Assembly: GCF_016863395.1 (NCBI RefSeq)
Contig: NZ_BOOU01000067.1
Location: 62,001-126,000, forward strand
Direction: 5' to 3'
Source: Sphaerisporangium rufum
Lineage (GTDB): Bacteria > Actinomycetota > Actinomycetes > Streptosporangiales > Streptosporangiaceae
DNA length: 64,000 nt
In this document: positions 48,733 to 57,151 of the stretch, in pieces
Position numbering within the stretch: the first letter of the stretch is position 1
How the letters are laid out: each line of letters begins with the position of its first letter
Made by a program: the position numbers and the translations under genes
The notes under the pieces: generated by a model
What the model was told of the DNA's origin: nothing
Seen by the model: the letters and a program-made list of their open reading frames with translations, nothing else
Databases searched by the model: none

Positions 48733-50468
48733 GTCGCCATGGTCCTTTCGACGGGTCGCGGCCGGTCGGCCGGTCGCAGCAGGGGCAGGTAGGGGGGCGG
48801 CTCCTCCGGCCGCACCTCGACCGAGACCAGCGACGGCGACCCGCTCGCGCCGCCGTCGGCCAGGAAGTCGCGCAGCTCGTCCAGTCGATGGACGGTCGCG
48901 GACCTGATCGAGGGGAACATGCGCGCGACGCCGGTACCGAGATCGCTCGGCCGGAAGGCGCTGTAGGAGGTGTCACCGCCGTAGAACAGCTCCTCGCGGG
49001 ACAGGCAGGCCGCGTGCGCGTTGTTGTTGAAGATCACGAAGGTGATGGGCAGGTCGTACTCGACGGCGGTGTGCACCTCCAGGCCGTGCATGAGGAACGA
49101 TCCGTCCCCGGCCAGCAGGAAGGTGCGCCGGCCGGTGGCGAACGCGGCGCCGATGGCGGCGCCGAAGCTGAACCCCATGCCGCCCATGCCGAGGGCCAGC
49201 AGGCTGCGGCCGCGGCGCGGCGCGGGCAGGAAGTGCAGGACGCCGCAGCCGGTGTTGCCCGCGTCCGACACCACGTTGGCGTCCTCGGGGACGAATCCGG
49301 CCACCGTCTCGATCACCTCGCGGACGGCGATCCGCCCGTCCCGGCTGCGCTCGTGCGGCAGGTACGACAGGCCCGGGTGCGGCGGGCAGCCGTCCGGCCC
49401 GTGCGGCGCCGGCCCGGTGAACGCGCGGGTCACCGCCCGCAGCTCGGCGCGCAGCTCGCCGTCCACCCGCAGCACCGGCACCCCGGCGTCCACGTGCGGG
49501 GGCCGCCGGTCGAAGCAGATGAGCACCTTGCCGGCCAGGCCGTCCTCCAGCCCGGCCCGGGCGACCTGCGGGAACCGGGTGCCGACCAGCAGGCAGGCGG
49601 CGGCCCGGTCCAGCGCCAGGCGCACGCTCGGGTGGCCGCTCGCGCCGGCCACCCCAACGAAGCGCCGGTGGTGATTGTCGAAGACGTCCTTGGCGTCCGG
49701 TTCGACGGCGACCCAGGCGCCGAGTCCCTCGGCCAGCGCCGCCAGCTCGGCGCGGGCGTCCGCGCGGGCCACCCCGGCCCCGGCGATGATCAGCACGGCG
49801 GCCTGGTCGCGGCGCAGCCCGGCCAGCACCGTGCCCGCCGCGGGGTCGGCGCGGACCTCGGCCGGCTCCGGCCGGGCCGGCCCCGCCGGCGGCCAGGGCC
49901 CGGTGGCCGGAGCCTGCTGGACGTCCTTGGGCAGCAGCAGGACGGCCGGGCCGCCCGGATCGCCGAGGGCCGCCCGGATCGCCCGGTCCAGCGCCTGGCC
50001 GATGGCGTCCGGATGGTTGACGCGCGCGCAGAACCGGGAGATCGGCGCGAACAGCGCCGGACCGTCCAGCGAGCCGGCCAGCCCGCTCTGGTCCTGGAAG
50101 GCGCCGTGGCCCTCCAGGGCGATGGGCGGCTGCCCGATCAGCGCCAGCACCGGGACCCCCGAGGCGTAGGCCTCGCCGAGTCCGGGCACCAGGTTGAGCG
50201 CGCCGCCGCCGGAGGTGGCCATCACCACGGCCAGGCCGTTGCCGGCCCGGTGGTAGCCGTCCGCCATCGCCGCCGCGGAGAACTCGTGCTTGGCGACGAC
50301 CGCCTGGACCGGCTCGGCGGACCGGAACACCGCGTCGAAGAGGTCCTCGACGTTGGCGCCGTGCACGCCGAACAGGTGCCGGACCCCGGCCGCCCGGCTG
50401 AGGTGCGCGACGATCTGGTCGGCGACCCGGCCCGGCGTGCCCGGAGGCACCGGCTCAGCCATGCTCAT
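48729..50468 (-). CDS. ThDP-dependent enzyme (acetolactate synthase-like)
   Basis: The 579-residue protein has the full three-domain layout of the acetolactate synthase/decarboxylase family. The PYR domain has the activating E62 (VVAKHEFSAAAMADGY). The middle domain lies at about 195-330. The PP domain has the ThDP-Mg motif GDGSFLMHGLEVHTAVEYD ending in FNNN. It could join or decarboxylate a 2-oxo acid, for example one made by the aminotransferase encoded upstream. No regulatory subunit or other branched-chain amino acid gene is nearby, so housekeeping acetolactate synthesis is unlikely. ATG at 50468 (or 50462) overlaps the aminotransferase gene by 14 or 8 nt. Confidence 0.85.
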   Translation of the reverse strand: MSMAEPVPPGTPGRVADQIVAHLSRAAGVRHLFGVHGANVEDLFDAVFRSAEPVQAVVAKHEFSAAAMADGYHRAGNGLAVVMATSGGGALNLVPGLGEAYASGVPVLALIGQPPIALEGHGAFQDQSGLAGSLDGPALFAPISRFCARVNHPDAIGQALDRAIRAALGDPGGPAVLLLPKDVQQAPATGPWPPAGPARPEPAEVRADPAAGTVLAGLRRDQAAVLIIAGAGVARADARAELAALAEGLGAWVAVEPDAKDVFDNHHRRFVGVAGASGHPSVRLALDRAAACLLVGTRFPQVARAGLEDGLAGKVLICFDRRPPHVDAGVPVLRVDGELRAELRAVTRAFTGPAPHGPDGCPPHPGLSYLPHERSRDGRIAVREVIETVAGFVPEDANVVSDAGNTGCGVLHFLPAPRRGRSLLALGMGGMGFSFGAAIGAAFATGRRTFLLAGDGSFLMHGLEVHTAVEYDLPITFVIFNNNAHAACLSREELFYGGDTSYSAFRPSDLGTGVARMFPSIRSATVHRLDELRDFLADGGASGSPSLVSVEVRPEEPPPYLPLLRPADRPRPVERTMAT

Positions 50469-51645
50469 TGACCACCTCGGTGAATATGTCCAGACCGGCG
50501 ATGATGGCCTCGGCCGGGGCGGTCACCCCGATGCGGACGCACTGCCGGGCATGCGGGTCGTCGTGCAGGTGCGGCAGATAGAAGGGCGCGGCCGGCGCCA
50601 CGAGCACGCCGCGGTCGAGCAGGGTGAAGAACAGCTCGGCCGTGCGACCGGCCAGCCCGGGCAGCCGCACCCAGGCGAACTGGCCGCCGTCCACCGCGTG
50701 CACCCGGTACGGCACGGTCAGGCCGGCGGCCAGCCGGTCCCGGACCAGCCGGTGCCGCTCCTGATAGGCGTCGCGCAGCTCGCCCCCGCACAGCTCGACG
50801 TACCGCCCGTCGCGCAGCAGGATGGCCGCGGCGAACTGGACCAGCTGCGGCGGGAAGGTGGCCACCCGCGCCTGCAGCTCGCCGAGCTCGCGCACCACCG
50901 GCGCCGGGGCCAGCACGAAGCCGAGCCGCTCGCCGGCCAGCGCCCCCTTGGAGAAGCTCTGCACGCAGACGACGTTGTCGCCCCAGGGCAGCCCCATGTC
51001 GCGGTAGGCCAGCCCCGGGATCGGCGGGCCGTAGGCGTTGTCGACGACCAGCAGCGCGCCCACCGACGCGCATTCGCCGGCCAGCGCGGCCAGCGCCGCG
51101 TCCCCGATGACGTTGCCGGACGGGTTGGCCGGCCGGGAGACGATGACCGCGCCGACGTCCGGATCGAGCCGGCCGGCCGGCGGCAGGTAGCGGAACTCCC
51201 GGTCGCCCTGCTCGACCACCTCGGGCAGCAGCATGTCGTACCGCACCTCGGGGTGGGTGCGGTAGCCCGGGTACTCGGGGGCGAAGAACACCACCCGCCG
51301 GCCGCGCGCCGCCGCCAGCGCCGACACCGCGTGGAACGCGGCCTGCGCGCCCGGGGTGATCAGCACCTCCTCGGCGGTCACCGGCAGCGCGTAGTGCTCG
51401 CCGTACAGCCGGGCCAGCCGCTCGCGCAGCTCGGGGTCGCCGAGCACGCCGTGGTAGAGGCTCACCCGCCGGGTGAAGCTCGCGTCCTCGACGGCGCGGC
51501 GGAACGCCGAGCGGACCAGCTCGGCGACCGGCGGATGCACGAGCGGCATGCCGGTGGCCAGGTTGTGCCCCTGGCCGGACCCGGCCAGCAGGTAGGGCAC
51601 CAGATCCGGCCACTCCTCGACGGCGCGCAGCCCGGTACGGGTCAT
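50455..51645 (-). CDS. PLP-dependent class I/II aminotransferase
   Basis: The 396-residue fold-type I enzyme has SRPANPSGNVI (about 170-180), DNAYGPP for the PLP ring Asp, and K233 in QSFSKGALAGERLGF. The later RIG segment supplies the carboxylate Arg. The pattern fits alanine/valine-type or 2-aminoadipate-like aminotransferases. It could provide the 2-oxo acid for the ThDP enzyme or add an amino group to the polyketide. ATG at 51645 overlaps the radical SAM stop (ATGA). Confidence 0.87.
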   Translation of the reverse strand: MTRTGLRAVEEWPDLVPYLLAGSGQGHNLATGMPLVHPPVAELVRSAFRRAVEDASFTRRVSLYHGVLGDPELRERLARLYGEHYALPVTAEEVLITPGAQAAFHAVSALAAARGRRVVFFAPEYPGYRTHPEVRYDMLLPEVVEQGDREFRYLPPAGRLDPDVGAVIVSRPANPSGNVIGDAALAALAGECASVGALLVVDNAYGPPIPGLAYRDMGLPWGDNVVCVQSFSKGALAGERLGFVLAPAPVVRELGELQARVATFPPQLVQFAAAILLRDGRYVELCGGELRDAYQERHRLVRDRLAAGLTVPYRVHAVDGGQFAWVRLPGLAGRTAELFFTLLDRGVLVAPAAPFYLPHLHDDPHARQCVRIGVTAPAEAIIAGLDIFTEVVNEHG

Positions 51646-53183
51646 CGGACCGCCCGGTCCCGGTGCCGGTCCTCGATGCCGCCCGGCAGGTCGAGCCGGC
51701 CGATCGGCGAGTAGTCGTGCCGGTCCACCGGGTCGGAGGCGGGCGACTCGATGCGCTCGTTGGCCTCGGCCACCCGCGCGCGGACCTCGTCGCTGGCGAA
51801 CAGGTGCCCGATGCCGTCCACGAAGGCGCCGCCGAGGTCGGTGAGCGCCAGGTGCGCGCCGTCCACCTCGACCAGGCCGAGGGCGCGCAGCCGGCGCAGC
51901 TCGGCGGCGAACAGCTCGGTGCCGTCGACGCCGAAGGCGTCCCGCAGCGCGCCGAAGTCCACGCCGCCGGACCGGATGCCGAACATCACCGCGCGCCGCA
52001 CCCGCTCCTCGGCCGACAGGGTGTGGCCGCGCCACACCCCGGTCCGGCCGGCGGCGACCGCGGCCATATAGGCGGAGTTGTCGCACAGGTTGTAGTACTG
52101 GGTGCCGCCGATGTAGCCGAAGCTGCTCACGCCGAGTCCGACGAGGTTGTCCGCCTCGATGGAGTCGAACTTGTTGCGCTGCTGGCGCGAGTGCTCCCCG
52201 CGCCGCGAGTAGTAGAAGACCGGCCCGCGGGTGAAACCGGCGTGTCCGAGCACGTACTCGGCCATGTAGTGCATGACCAGCCGCTCGCGCTCGTCCGGGA
52301 ACTCCTGGGGGGCGCGGATGTAGTGCCGGGTGATCGGGTCGGATCGCTTGAACATCAGCGGGAAGATGTTGAACTTCTCGATGCCCGCCGCCAGCAGCTC
52401 GACCAGGGTGGCGTACCAGTTCTCCACGGTCTGCGAGGGCAGGCCGAAGATCAGGTCGACGTTCAGGTCGCGGACGTCGCGGGCGGCCAGCAGCTCCAGC
52501 AGCCGGTACACCTCGGCGCGCCCGTGCCCGCGGTTCAGCGTGGCGAGGACCTGCTCGTCCATGGATTGGATGCCGAACACCCAGCGGTTCACCCCGCCGG
52601 CGGCGATGGCGTCCAGCCGGTCCTCGTAGTCGGGGCGGCGGACCACGCCGGGGTGGAGTTCGAAGGTGATCTCGGTGTCGCCGCCGGTCCGGACGTGCCG
52701 CCACAGGTGGGCGAACAGCCCGTCGAGCTGGGCGGCGTCCAGGTAGGAGGGGGTGCCGCCGCCGAAGTAGACCGAGGAGGCGGTGAATCCGCCGGGCGCG
52801 CGGGCGGCGGCGAGGGTGATCTCCTCGCGCAGGGCGGCCAGGTAGCGGTCCACCCGGCCGGCGTCGGCCCGGATCTCCTTGTAGAAGTGGCAGAAGGTGC
52901 AGTACTGCTCGCAGAACGGCAGATGCAGGTAGAGATTCTGCGAGGGGGTGAGGCCGGCGTAGACCTCGTCCTCCTCGATGTCGCGCAGGTATTTCAGCGG
53001 CGGGTAGGTGCCCACCAGGTAGTACTCCAGGGGCGTCCGGTGCACGCCGGCGGCGCGCAACTCGCCCAGTGGTAACTCGCCGACCTTCGTCTGAGCGTAT
53101 TCCAGTGTTTCGCCCAGCCCGGGCGGTACGGACGGGCGGATGTTCCCCGCCGGATCCGATACCTGTCCTCGCTGCGATAACAC
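51642..53183 (-). CDS. HemN-like radical SAM enzyme
   Basis: The 513-residue protein has the CX3CX2C cluster ligands C91, C95 and C98 (FCEQYCTFCHFY), YFGGGTPSYL for SAM binding, and the C-terminal HemN-like winged domain. It is the first gene of the operon. In secondary metabolism HemN-like proteins act as class C methylases or cyclopropanases rather than haem enzymes, which fits its place here. GTG at 53183 is preferred since GGGGAGG lies 8 nt upstream; ATG at 53216 is an alternative with a weaker site. The about 45 residues before the barrel (GETLEYAQTKVGELPLG) are not typical of HemN. Confidence 0.87.
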   Translation of the reverse strand: MLSQRGQVSDPAGNIRPSVPPGLGETLEYAQTKVGELPLGELRAAGVHRTPLEYYLVGTYPPLKYLRDIEEDEVYAGLTPSQNLYLHLPFCEQYCTFCHFYKEIRADAGRVDRYLAALREEITLAAARAPGGFTASSVYFGGGTPSYLDAAQLDGLFAHLWRHVRTGGDTEITFELHPGVVRRPDYEDRLDAIAAGGVNRWVFGIQSMDEQVLATLNRGHGRAEVYRLLELLAARDVRDLNVDLIFGLPSQTVENWYATLVELLAAGIEKFNIFPLMFKRSDPITRHYIRAPQEFPDERERLVMHYMAEYVLGHAGFTRGPVFYYSRRGEHSRQQRNKFDSIEADNLVGLGVSSFGYIGGTQYYNLCDNSAYMAAVAAGRTGVWRGHTLSAEERVRRAVMFGIRSGGVDFGALRDAFGVDGTELFAAELRRLRALGLVEVDGAHLALTDLGGAFVDGIGHLFASDEVRARVAEANERIESPASDPVDRHDYSPIGRLDLPGGIEDRHRDRAVR

Positions 53184-53647
53184 GAGCCTCGCCTCCCCGC
53201 ACCCCGTCCGCCCCATCACAGATGTCGCCCATGGCTACTGGCCAATAATGACCGAAATAGGGGGTGATAGGGGCGTGATGGGGGCAACCGTAAGTTAGGG
53301 CGCTGAATCCCGTCAAGCCATTACTTTGCGCGACCGAAGGTGCGCTTTCCGAGATGTGAGGTACGTCAAGAAAAGCCGGGCGGAACGTTAGGCGACCGCT
53401 CGGCGAACCTCCGCCATACCGACAATTCTTGGCATCCATGCAGGTCAGCTCGATGTTCTGTCAATGTCTTGACAAATCCGCCAATCGTGGTCAACCATGC
53501 GGTGATGGCCGCCTCGGCTGATTTGTCCGCAGCGTGAAGGTTGAAATTTAACGCGCCCTGCCGAGCCGGCGGCCACCGGGGGAATGAGCGGCTTTTGGCA
53601 CGTCCCGGCATGCCCGGGCGGCCAACGGGGGTGCGGAGGTATCAGCG
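53184..53647. other. Divergent promoter region of the polyketide operon and P450
   Basis: There are 464 nt clearly poorer in GC than the surroundings, especially 53220-53560. It holds TGTCAA-TGTC-TTGACA (53459-53474). Short open frames on both strands lack the codon bias of the neighbours. Two divergent promoters are expected here, but I could not place full -35/-10 pairs. Confidence 0.5.
53459..53474. promoter_or_regulatory. Inverted repeat TGTCAA-4-TTGACA
   Basis: A 16-nt operator-like element with perfect 6-bp arms. The right arm is also a consensus -35 hexamer for rightward transcription toward the P450, 174 nt before its start. A regulator bound here could control the cluster; no regulator gene is present within it. 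Confidence 0.4.
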
Positions 53648-54946
53648 GTGAACATCGGTATTCCGGCTGCCCGAAATCCGGCCGGCGAATGCCCGGCCCG
53701 CGCGGCGTCGCGGATCGCGGCGGACTTCGACCCGTTCGGCGCGGATTACCAGCTCGACCCGGCCGGGGCGCTCAGCGAGGCCCGGGCCTGCGAGCCGGTC
53801 TTCTACAGCCCGCGGCTGGACTACTGGGTCGTCACCCGTTACCAGGACGTCCGGAGCGTCTTCCGCGACACGCGGAGCTTCTCCGCCTCGATCGCGCTGG
53901 ATCCCATCACCCCGCTCGCCGAGCCCGCCCGCGAGTGCCTGCGCGGCTACGGCTTCGCCGCCGGCCCGGTGCTGGTCAACGAGGACGAGCCCCTGCACAT
54001 GCGCCGCCGCCGCCGGCTCGCCCCGCCGCTCGCCGCCGGCCGGGTCGCCCGGCTGGAGGACCGCATCCGCGCCCTGGTCGCCCGGTACGTCGAGCGGTTC
54101 GCGGCGCGCGGCCACGCCGACCTGGTGGACGACCTGCTGTGGGAGGTGCCCGCGATCGTCGGGCTGCTCGTCATGGGATTGCCCGACGAGGACATCGAGC
54201 GGGCCCGGCACTACGCCATCAAGATGGGATTGTTCACCTGGGGCCGGCCCACCGCCGAGCACCAGGTCGAGATCGCCGACCAGGTGGGCCGGTGGTGGCG
54301 GCTGTCCGGCGAGCTGGTGGCGCGCCTCAAGCGGGACGGCGGCGAGGGCTGGCTGCCGCATGCCATCGCCGTGCACCGCGAGCAGCCGGACCTGGTGAAC
54401 GACAACCACCTGCAGAACATGATGATGAGCGGCCTGGTCGCGGCGCACGAGACCACCACCAACGCCACGGCCGGCGCGATGAAGAACCTGCTGTCGGACC
54501 CGGCGTCCTGGCGCGAGCTGTGCGCCGACCCGGCCCTGGTGCCCGGCGCGGTGGAGGAGTCGCTGCGCTACTCCTCCTCCGTGCTGTGCTGGCGGCGCCG
54601 AGCGGTGACCGACGTCGTGGTGGGCGGGGTGCCGATCCCGGCGGGCGGGCGGCTGCTGCTGATGATCGGCTCGGCCAACCACGACGAGCGGGTGTTCCCC
54701 GACCCCGGGCGCTTCGACATCCGCCGCCCGAACGCGCGCCGCCATCTGGCGTTCGGCATCGGCGCGCACGCGTGCATCGGGGCCCCGCTGGCCCGGCTGG
54801 AGATGCGGGTCATCCTGGAGGAGCTGGCCCGGCGGCTGCCCGGCCTGCGGCTGGTCCCCGGCCAGGACTTCGCCTACCTGCCGAACGCGTCCTTCCACGG
54901 CCCCCGGCACGTCCGCGTCGAATGGGACACCTCCCCCGCGGGCTGA
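53648..54946 (+). CDS. Cytochrome P450, divergent from the polyketide operon
   Basis: The 432-residue soluble bacterial P450 has the haem motif FGIGAHACIGA with C376, EESLR (EXXR, E304-R307) in helix K, and the I-helix oxygen-activation site AAHETTTN (about 265-272). GTG at 53648 has GGAGG 9 nt upstream. It probably hydroxylates or epoxidises the cluster product, with ferredoxin and reductase encoded elsewhere. The shared promoter region and the lack of other nearby targets support membership of the cluster. Confidence 0.9.
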   Translation: MNIGIPAARNPAGECPARAASRIAADFDPFGADYQLDPAGALSEARACEPVFYSPRLDYWVVTRYQDVRSVFRDTRSFSASIALDPITPLAEPARECLRGYGFAAGPVLVNEDEPLHMRRRRRLAPPLAAGRVARLEDRIRALVARYVERFAARGHADLVDDLLWEVPAIVGLLVMGLPDEDIERARHYAIKMGLFTWGRPTAEHQVEIADQVGRWWRLSGELVARLKRDGGEGWLPHAIAVHREQPDLVNDNHLQNMMMSGLVAAHETTTNATAGAMKNLLSDPASWRELCADPALVPGAVEESLRYSSSVLCWRRRAVTDVVVGGVPIPAGGRLLLMIGSANHDERVFPDPGRFDIRRPNARRHLAFGIGAHACIGAPLARLEMRVILEELARRLPGLRLVPGQDFAYLPNASFHGPRHVRVEWDTSPAG

Positions 54947-54951
54947 GGCAC

Positions 54952-54975
54952 GGCACCGCGGCCCCCGGCGGTGCC
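54952..54975 (+). terminator. Hairpin after the P450 gene
   Basis: An 8-bp stem GGCACCGC / GCGGTGCC with an 8-nt loop begins 6 nt after the stop codon. Confidence 0.5.
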
Positions 54976-55085
54976 CGGCGTTCAGGTGATGACGTCCGCG
55001 CGATGACGTCCGGCGTTCACCGGCGCGCCACCGAGGTCGGCAAGGCTACCGGGCGTCCCCCCGCCTGATCGTCCCGGGAGTGCCC

Positions 55086-56780
55086 GTGCCGAACCTCGAC
55101 CGCCGATCGTTCCTCTACACCGGGCTCACCGGGCTCACCGGGCTCGCCGCCGGCGCCGTCGCCACCGGACCGGCGACCGCCGCGGCCGCCGATCCGGCGC
55201 CCGCCGGTGCCCCGGCCGCCGCCGGCCGCGACCCGAGCGCCGACCCCTTCACCCTGGGCGTGGCCTCCGGCGACCCCGATCACGAGGGCTTCGTCATCTG
55301 GACCCGGCTGGCCCCGCAGCCGCTCGCCGAGGACGGCATGGGCGGGATGCCCGGCCGGCCGTTCCAGGTCCGGTGGCAGGTGTACGCGGACGAGCGCTGC
55401 CGGCGGGTCGTGCGGGCCGGGGTCGCCACCGCCGCCCCGGAATGGGGGCACAGCGTGCACGTGGAGGTCGCCGGGCTGGCCGCCGACCGCGACTACTGGT
55501 ACCGCTTCCGGGCCGGCCGATACGTCTCGCCGGCCGGCCGGGCGCGGACCGCACCGCACCCGCTGGCGGCCGGTGGCGCGCTGGCCATGGCGTTCGTCTC
55601 GTGCGCGCAGTACGAGCACGGCTACTTCACGTCCTACCGGCGGCTGGCCGAGGACCACCCCGACCTGGTGCTGCACCTCGGCGACTACCAGTACGAGTAC
55701 GCCCCCGACACCTACACCATCCCGGGCGGGAACGTCCGCGACCACCAGGGTCCGGAGACAGAGACGCTGGCCGGGTACCGGCAGCGGCACGCCCAGTACA
55801 AGGCCGACCCCGACCTGCAGGCGGCGCACGCGGCGGCGCCGTGGCTGGTCGTCTGGGACGACCACGAGCTGGACAACAACTGGGCCGACGAGGTGCCGGA
55901 GAAGCCCGAGGTGCCGCAGCCGGACTTCCTCGCCCGCCGGGCGGCGGCCTTCCGCGCCTACTACGAGAACATGCCGCTGCGCCGGACCTCGGTGCCGCGC
56001 GGCATCGACATGCAGCTCTACCGCCGGATCCGCTGGGGGCGGCTGGCCACCTTCCACATGCTCGACACCCGCCAGTACCGCGACGACCAGGGATGCGGGG
56101 ACGGCTACCACGACTGCCCGGCCGCCGTGGACCCGGCCCGGTCGATCACCGGCCCGGCGCAGGAGGAGTGGCTGCTGGACGGGTTCCGCACCAGCAGGGC
56201 GCGGTGGGACATCATCGGGCAGCAGGTCTTCTTCGCCCAGCGTGACAACAACGCCGGTCCGGCCAAGGTGACCAGCCAGGACGCCTGGGACGGGTACGTC
56301 GCCTCGCGGCGGCGCATCACCCAGGGCTGGGTGGACGCCCGGGTGCGCAACGCGGTGGTGCTCACCGGCGACGTGCACGCGCACTGGGCGAGCGACCTCA
56401 AGCTCGACTACGACGACCCCACCGGGCCCAGCGTCGGCGCCGAGCTGGTCGCCACCTCGGTCAGCACCGGCGGGGACGGCGCGGACAGCGACCCGGCCCG
56501 GCACCCCTACCTGGCGATCAACCCGCACCTGAAGTTTTACAACAACCAGAGAGGCTACGTGCTGACCAAGATCGAATCGGAGCTGATGACCGCCGACTTC
56601 AAGGTGGTGCCGCACGTCCAGCAGCCCGGCGCCGAGGCCTACACCCGGGCCACCTTCGTGGTGGAGGACCGGGTGCCGGGAGTGCGGCAGACCTACCTGC
56701 GCCCGATGGACCCGGCGCTGCGCAGCGCGCGGGACGTCACCGTCGAGGAGACCGTCGAGCTGGAGACCCGCCGCCCCTGA
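55086..56780 (+). CDS. phoD: Tat-exported PhoD-family alkaline phosphatase/phosphodiesterase
   Basis: The 564-residue protein has a Tat signal with DRRSFLYTG at about 4-12 and an Ala-rich core. A PhoD N-terminal domain (FTLGVASGDPDHEGFVIWTRL) is followed by the metallophosphatase core with the metal-binding motifs FVSCAQYEHGYFTSY, HLGDYQYEY, VWDDHELDNNW and LTGDVHAHWA. PhoD uses Ca and Fe to release phosphate from phosphodiesters such as teichoic acids. GTG at 55086 has GGGAG 5 nt upstream and is preferred to GTG at 55080. A three-copy 9-nt repeat in the signal (GGGCTCACC) gives the residues LTGLTGL. Pho control would be expected, but I found no PhoP box. Confidence 0.92.
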   Translation: MPNLDRRSFLYTGLTGLTGLAAGAVATGPATAAAADPAPAGAPAAAGRDPSADPFTLGVASGDPDHEGFVIWTRLAPQPLAEDGMGGMPGRPFQVRWQVYADERCRRVVRAGVATAAPEWGHSVHVEVAGLAADRDYWYRFRAGRYVSPAGRARTAPHPLAAGGALAMAFVSCAQYEHGYFTSYRRLAEDHPDLVLHLGDYQYEYAPDTYTIPGGNVRDHQGPETETLAGYRQRHAQYKADPDLQAAHAAAPWLVVWDDHELDNNWADEVPEKPEVPQPDFLARRAAAFRAYYENMPLRRTSVPRGIDMQLYRRIRWGRLATFHMLDTRQYRDDQGCGDGYHDCPAAVDPARSITGPAQEEWLLDGFRTSRARWDIIGQQVFFAQRDNNAGPAKVTSQDAWDGYVASRRRITQGWVDARVRNAVVLTGDVHAHWASDLKLDYDDPTGPSVGAELVATSVSTGGDGADSDPARHPYLAINPHLKFYNNQRGYVLTKIESELMTADFKVVPHVQQPGAEAYTRATFVVEDRVPGVRQTYLRPMDPALRSARDVTVEETVELETRRP

Positions 56781-56800
56781 CCGGGCGCTGATCGCCGAGA

Positions 56801-56834
56801 CGGCGCCGCCGGCGGGTGTTCTCGGGCGGCGCCG
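56801..56834 (+). terminator. Terminator after phoD
   Basis: A perfect 10-bp stem CGGCGCCGCC / GGCGGCGCCG with a 14-nt loop starts 20 nt after the phoD stop. Confidence 0.65.
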
Positions 56835-57090
56835 CGCCGGACGTGCCCGGGCCGGAACCGTCGTGGCGACCGGACCGGTCCGGCCCGTGGGATGGACCGG
56901 TCCGGCGGCGACCGGCTCGCCGCGCTGGATGTGACGAAGGTCACACTGCGCTGCGGGGACCTGAGCGGAGCGACCGCACCTTGATCGAATAACGGTTGCA
57001 CGGGCGGAGATCTCCGACAAACCTGACTAGAAGGTCATTCATCGCAATCAGCTACCAACCAATCGCGAGCCGACATTCGCCCCGTTTCAT

Positions 57091-57114
57091 GTGTCTTTCT
57101 GGCGCCTCGGGTAA
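57091..57114 (+). promoter_or_regulatory. Candidate SigB-type stress promoter
   Basis: GTGT, then 14 nt, then GGGTAA fits the actinomycete SigB-like pattern GNNT-N14-16-GGGTAY except for the last base. It would start transcription about 20 nt before the GGGAGG site of the stress operon. Confidence 0.3.
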
Positions 57115-57151
57115 CAGCCCGCAATCGGCAACCGAACCCCGGGAGGACGCA

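Larger units (their letters stand above)
56781..57151. other. Intergenic region between phoD and the envelope-stress operon
   Basis: There are 371 nt without a gene. It holds the phoD terminator, a repeated palindromic GGACCGGTCC (near 56871 and 56894) and an AT-richer stretch from about 56935 to 57120 with the candidate stress promoter at 57091-57114. Short open frames cross it but have no start signal. Confidence 0.5.

Noticed and set aside
48729-50468. Housekeeping acetolactate synthase of branched-chain amino acid synthesis
   Set aside because: There is no small subunit (IlvN), IlvC or leucine gene nearby, and it is coupled to polyketide genes.
51642-53183. HemN/HemW haem biosynthesis or maturation enzyme
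   Set aside because: Similarity is real, but it heads a secondary-metabolite operon and has an unusual N-terminal segment, so a dedicated role is more likely. Only phylogeny can settle it.
53366-53611. 81-codon minus-strand frame in the P450/polyketide divergent region
   Set aside because: It has no ribosome binding site, lies in a lower-GC promoter region and lacks the third-position GC bias of real genes here.
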